Assembly: GCA_948469295.1 (NCBI GenBank) | Contig: CAOKLK010000018.1 | Location: forward strand, 1 to 8,453 | Direction of reading: 5' to 3' | Source of the DNA: an uncultured Mycoplasmatota bacterium | Lineage (GTDB): Bacteria; Bacillota_I; Bacilli_A; RF39; UBA660 | Length of the DNA: 8,453 nucleotides | Part shown: one piece after another, positions 5,991 through 8,453 of the stretch | How the letters are laid out: each line of letters begins with the position of its first letter | How positions within the stretch are numbered: position 1 is the first letter of the stretch | Notes under the pieces: model-generated | What the model was told of the DNA's origin: nothing | What the model saw: only the letters and a program-made list of their open reading frames with translations | Databases searched by the model: none | Program-made: the position numbers and the translations under genes

Positions 5991-7069
5991 TTTTTATGAT
6001 GGAAGTCGTTCTTTTTAAGTTTGTGAATTTTTTAGGAATTCAAAATTTTATGATGGCTGGAGTTTTTGTCAATGTTCTTTTTATTGATTTGGCAGTTCTT
6101 TTTTTGTTTTTATATATGAAGAAGAATTATTCGTTCTCGCTTGCAATCTTAAGTTTAGTTTTTTGTCTTTTTGTTACTCCTCTTTTTCTTTATACTCCAA
6201 TCTTTTATACAGATACATTTTCGGTATTTTTACCTATTTTCTTACTATATTGTTATTCTTTTGTGCAAAAGGAACCCATTCATTCTAAAAATTTTATTTG
6301 GGTCATTTTATTTGGATTTGGTACTGTACTTGGAATGAAATTAAAGATGACTGTTGTTATTATGACAATTGCAATTTTTATTGATTTATTATTGAGACGC
6401 TCTTTTAAAGAAAATTTAAAATTTGTTGGTTTGTTTTTGGTGGCATGTTCTTGTGCACTTGTTTTCTTTTCTTTGTGTTATCAATATTTTGATCAACAAT
6501 ATCAATTTGATGAGTCTTTAAAGATTCCTTATAATCAATGGATCAAGATGGGGATGTATCAACATGGAGGATATTCTAGTGAGGATTATGAAATTTATGA
6601 TACGATGTTTGATTTTCAAGAAAGATTGGATCACAATAATGAAGTGATTTTAAACAGATTACGTGAATATGGAGTAGGTGGATATTTCAAATTTTTGAAT
6701 CATAAAGTTTTTTATACTTGGGGAGATGGAACTTATGCAGTTAATGTGAAGTTAAATCGAAATCCTAGAGATACCAGTAATCTTTTGGCGAAAATTTTTC
6801 AAGGTGGAAACGAATATAATATTGGTTATTTGTATTTTGCTAATTCTATTCATGTTGGAATGTTGTTGCTATTTTTAATTCAAGCGGTTCTTGATTTTAA
6901 AAACGGAGTACATCAGCGAATGATTCCGTATTTAAGTGTGATTGGTCTTTTTGTCTTTTTATTGATTTGGGAGACCAGAAGTCGATATTTATATCATTAT
7001 ATTCCTATATTTCTTGTAATTGTCGTTCCATTTTTTGAATTTGTTTATCAAAAAAGAAAGCAAAATTAA
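5810..7069 (+). CDS. C-terminal, catalytic part of the frame-split GT-C (GT39-like) glycosyltransferase
   Basis: This frame carries most of a polytopic transferase that should act on the outer membrane face using a polyprenyl-phosphate sugar. It begins to look genuine around 5840-5890, with the loop motif SWDFGAVFDGASDYV (from 5885), whose acidic residue is a candidate catalytic base, and FPNNF (about 5970). Eight or nine membrane helices follow. An external loop rich in aromatic and charged residues spans about 6490-6830, and the C-terminal RSRYLYHYIPIF motif resembles the RY motif of GT39/PMT-like enzymes. The formal start, GTG 5810, has no Shine-Dalgarno and lies inside the third helix of the other frame, so independent translation is unlikely. 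It is best read as the rest of the gene starting at 5568. The substrate is unknown; a GtrC-like or LTA-decorating role is inferred from the GtrA/GtrB-like neighbours. Confidence 0.75.
   Translation: MDFIRSFIFFVSCLSGTYTFLLVDGSWDFGAVFDGASDYVYHIQTDFFRGYISKFPNNFVIFMMEVVLFKFVNFLGIQNFMMAGVFVNVLFIDLAVLFLFLYMKKNYSFSLAILSLVFCLFVTPLFLYTPIFYTDTFSVFLPIFLLYCYSFVQKEPIHSKNFIWVILFGFGTVLGMKLKMTVVIMTIAIFIDLLLRRSFKENLKFVGLFLVACSCALVFFSLCYQYFDQQYQFDESLKIPYNQWIKMGMYQHGGYSSEDYEIYDTMFDFQERLDHNNEVILNRLREYGVGGYFKFLNHKVFYTWGDGTYAVNVKLNRNPRDTSNLLAKIFQGGNEYNIGYLYFANSIHVGMLLLFLIQAVLDFKNGVHQRMIPYLSVIGLFVFLLIWETRSRYLYHYIPIFLVIVVPFFEFVYQKRKQN
5832..5840 (+). other. T8 tract at the frame change in the GT-C gene
   Basis: Eight Ts (5832-5839) followed by G. 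In the upstream frame the codons are TTT TTT TTG, so T TTT TTG (5834-5840) also fits the X XXY YYZ form of a -1 slippery site. One extra T (T9) would place the first ~90 codons in frame with the downstream ~410. This is the most likely point of frame change, but any site between about 5830 and 5885 is possible. Confidence 0.6.
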
Positions 7070-7070
7070 T

Positions 7071-7098
7071 TTGACTATCCTTTTTTTCTTGTTATAAT
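7071..7098 (+). promoter_or_regulatory. Promoter of the gtrB-like gene
   Basis: TTGACT (7071-7076), a 16-base spacer and consensus TATAAT (7093-7098), with TG at 7090-7091 giving an extended -10. It starts two bases after the stop of the GT-C gene. The expected start of transcription is near 7105, just at the AGAGGG (7106-7111) ribosome-binding site, which gives a leader of about twelve bases. Confidence 0.8.
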
Positions 7099-7116
7099 TA
7101 AAATAAGAGGGATGGT

Positions 7117-8070
7117 ATGGAAAAGTTATATTTAGTAATTCCTTGTTATAATGAGGAAGCGGTTTTGGAAGAAACGAAGAAACGTTTGAAAGAGAAAATG
7201 GAAAGTTTAATTAAAAATAAAAAGATTAGTAAAGATTCTAAAGTAGTTTTTGTTAATGATGGAAGTAAAGATAAAACTTGGGAAATGATTGTAAAGTTTC
7301 ATGAAGAAGACTCTTTGTTTTCGGGAATTAATTTGTCACGGAATAGAGGACATCAAAATGCTTTGTTGGCAGGACTTATGACAGTTTATCCATCTGCGGA
7401 TATGGTAATTAGTATGGATGCGGATTTGCAAGATGATATTAATGTAATTGATCAATTTATTGATGAATATTATGCTGGTAATGATATCGTGTATGGCGTT
7501 CGAAGTTCTAGAAAGACGGATACATTTTTTAAGAGAAATACAGCGTTAATGTTTTATCGAATGATGGAAAAAATGGGAGTTCAAATTATTTATAATCATG
7601 CTGATTATCGGTTGATGAGCAAGAGAGCTTTGGAAGCTTTGTCACACTTTAAAGAAGTTAATTTATTTTTAAGAGGAATGGTTCCTTTGCTTGGATTTCC
7701 TTATTCTGTTGTAGAATATGAGAGAGCAGAACGGTTTGCTGGAGAAAGTAAATATCCTCTTAAGAAGATGTTATCATTTGCATTTGATGGAATTACTTCT
7801 TTTTGTGTAAAACCAATTCGTTTTATTTTGTTTCTTGGTTTGTTTTTGTTCTTTTGTAGTTTAATTATTTTAATTTATTCCTTAATTCGATATTTTCAAG
7901 GGGAAGTTATTTTGGGATGGACTTCTTTGATGGTTTCCATTTGGGCCCTTGGTGGATTACAGTTGTTCGCAATTGGAGTCATTGGAGAATATATTGGAAA
8001 AATCTATATGGAATCAAAAGAACGACCTCGGTTTATTATTGAAAGATATTTAGAAGAAAAAGAAGATTGA
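7117..8070 (+). CDS. GtrB/CsbB/YkoT-like GT2 polyprenyl-phosphate glycosyltransferase
   Basis: A membrane-bound GT2 (DPM1-like) enzyme that should transfer a sugar, often glucose, from UDP or GDP to undecaprenyl phosphate on the cytoplasmic face. The product is a flippable donor for external decoration. The protein has 317 residues, normal for the GtrB/YkoT group. Motifs are LVIPCYNEE (6-14), VNDGSKD (46-52), SRNRGHQNAL (74-83), the metal-binding DADLQDD (101-107), ADYRLMS (162-168) and GESKYPLKKML (209-219). Two C-terminal membrane helices follow (about 236-258 and 268-290), with the usual GEYIGKIY (290-297). ATG 7117 follows AGAGGG by five bases. The gene has its own promoter and terminator. 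The GtrA-like domain on PssE and the upstream GT-C protein could supply flippase and acceptor transferase. The exact sugar cannot be read from the sequence. Confidence 0.9.
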   Translation: MEKLYLVIPCYNEEAVLEETKKRLKEKMESLIKNKKISKDSKVVFVNDGSKDKTWEMIVKFHEEDSLFSGINLSRNRGHQNALLAGLMTVYPSADMVISMDADLQDDINVIDQFIDEYYAGNDIVYGVRSSRKTDTFFKRNTALMFYRMMEKMGVQIIYNHADYRLMSKRALEALSHFKEVNLFLRGMVPLLGFPYSVVEYERAERFAGESKYPLKKMLSFAFDGITSFCVKPIRFILFLGLFLFFCSLIILIYSLIRYFQGEVILGWTSLMVSIWALGGLQLFAIGVIGEYIGKIYMESKERPRFIIERYLEEKED

Positions 8071-8086
8071 TTTGATCAATCTTCTT
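8060..8086. terminator. Perfect 12-bp hairpin between convergent genes, probably bidirectional
   Basis: AAGAAGATTGAT (8060-8071) and ATCAATCTTCTT (8075-8086) are perfect inverted repeats around a 3-base loop. On the plus strand CTTTCATT follows, a weak T-tract. On the minus strand the flank reads TTTTCTTCTA, a better one. The left arm lies over the last codons and TGA stop of the gtrB-like gene, and the right arm covers the stop codon of the minus-strand gene. Confidence 0.75.
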
Positions 8087-8453
8087 CTTTCATTAATGAT
8101 TTTGATATTTCTTTTTGTTTTGTTACATTTAAGATTTCTTCTTTTGTTAAATATCTTTTTTGTAATTGTTCTTCCGTTAAGAATGATTCAATTGGTAATA
8201 TAATAATTTCTTGTTGAGTCAAAGAATATTCAAAATCTAAATTAGGATCTTTTGATGTAAAACGTTTATTATATTGTCCATTGTTGTATTCATTAAGGAA
8301 TCCTTTTTGAGAATTATTTACACTTGGATATAATGTTATACCAGTTTGAGGGAATTGAATTGCATTTTCTTCGGAAATTATTAAATTTTCATCATTTTGT
8401 TTTACTATGTAAAGACTAGAAATATTATATTTGTTATTAAAATAGTTATTTTC
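8076..8453 (-). CDS. C-terminal part of an unrecognised protein (5' partial)
   Basis: The minus strand is open from the window edge to TGA at 8078-8076, giving 125 residues, while the other two minus frames contain many stops. The start lies beyond the window. The product is rich in Asn, Glu, Gln and Lys and lacks cysteine and obvious membrane helices. It includes SSLYIVKQNDENLIIS, FPQTGITLYPS and a charged end (TEEQLQKRYLTKEEI) finishing SLMKEED. The first half looks like beta strands and the last 35 residues like a helix. I do not recognise a family. FPQTG resembles a sortase-like pattern only by chance, as it is internal and not followed by a hydrophobic segment. The gene converges on the gtrB-like gene and shares a terminator hairpin with it. 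Codon and base composition match the rest of the window, so a real host gene is likely. Confidence 0.7.
   Translation of the reverse strand, partial: ENNYFNNKYNISSLYIVKQNDENLIISEENAIQFPQTGITLYPSVNNSQKGFLNEYNNGQYNKRFTSKDPNLDFEYSLTQQEIIILPIESFLTEEQLQKRYLTKEEILNVTKQKEISKSLMKEED

Noticed and set aside
7050..7090. Hairpin of A-rich and T-rich runs after the GT-C gene
   Set aside because: Only weak A-T pairing with imperfect arms, and the region is better explained as the gtrB promoter.

Overview
The window looks like a chromosomal segment of a low-GC Gram-positive-type bacterium (Bacillota; the style resembles gut Bacilli such as RF39- or Erysipelotrichia-like lineages, but that rank is inference). 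The DNA is strongly AT-rich, Shine-Dalgarno sites are purine-rich (AAAGGAG, AGAGGG, GGTGAT), promoters have an extended -10 box, and intrinsic hairpin/T-tract terminators are present. TGA acts as a real stop: one gene ends in TGA and the next starts two bases later, and tryptophan is TGG throughout. The genetic code is therefore 11 and not the mycoplasma code.

Left part (1-1833): the 3' end of one cell-surface protein gene, closed by a hairpin terminator, is followed by a complete 511-residue paralogue. The full-length copy has an N-terminal membrane anchor, a TasA/camelysin-like beta region and a large C-terminal domain of an uncharacterised type. The two copies share the C-terminal VYLK..(V/I)KI(V/I)DGNGS ending.

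Middle and right part (1842-8070): three transcription units for assembly of an undecaprenyl-linked surface glycan. Unit 1 has its own promoter, a TTG-started GT4 glycosyltransferase, a PssD/Alg14-like membrane subunit and a PssE/Alg13-like catalytic subunit. The last carries a C-terminal membrane domain that looks like GtrA, and the unit ends at a strong terminator. Unit 2 has a TagO/WecA-type GlcNAc-1-phosphate transferase overlapping a polytopic GT-C (GT39-like) transferase. The GT-C gene is split by a -1 frame change at a T8 tract. Unit 3 is a monocistronic GtrB/CsbB/YkoT-like GT2 polyprenyl-phosphate glycosyltransferase with its own promoter. A plausible model is that TagO starts a polyprenyl-PP-linked glycan, and PssD/PssE and GT4 extend it in the cytoplasm. 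GtrB would make a polyprenyl-P-sugar, the GtrA-like domain would flip it, and the GT-C protein would use it outside the cell to decorate the polymer.

Right edge (8076-8453): a convergent minus-strand gene, cut by the window edge, encodes the 125-residue C-terminus of an unrecognised protein. A 12-bp perfect hairpin separates it from gtrB and probably terminates both directions.

The most unusual points are the PssE-GtrA fusion, the homopolymer-split GT-C gene, and the very short leaders in which the -10 box sits almost on the ribosome-binding site. No tRNA, rRNA, CRISPR array or insertion sequence was seen.
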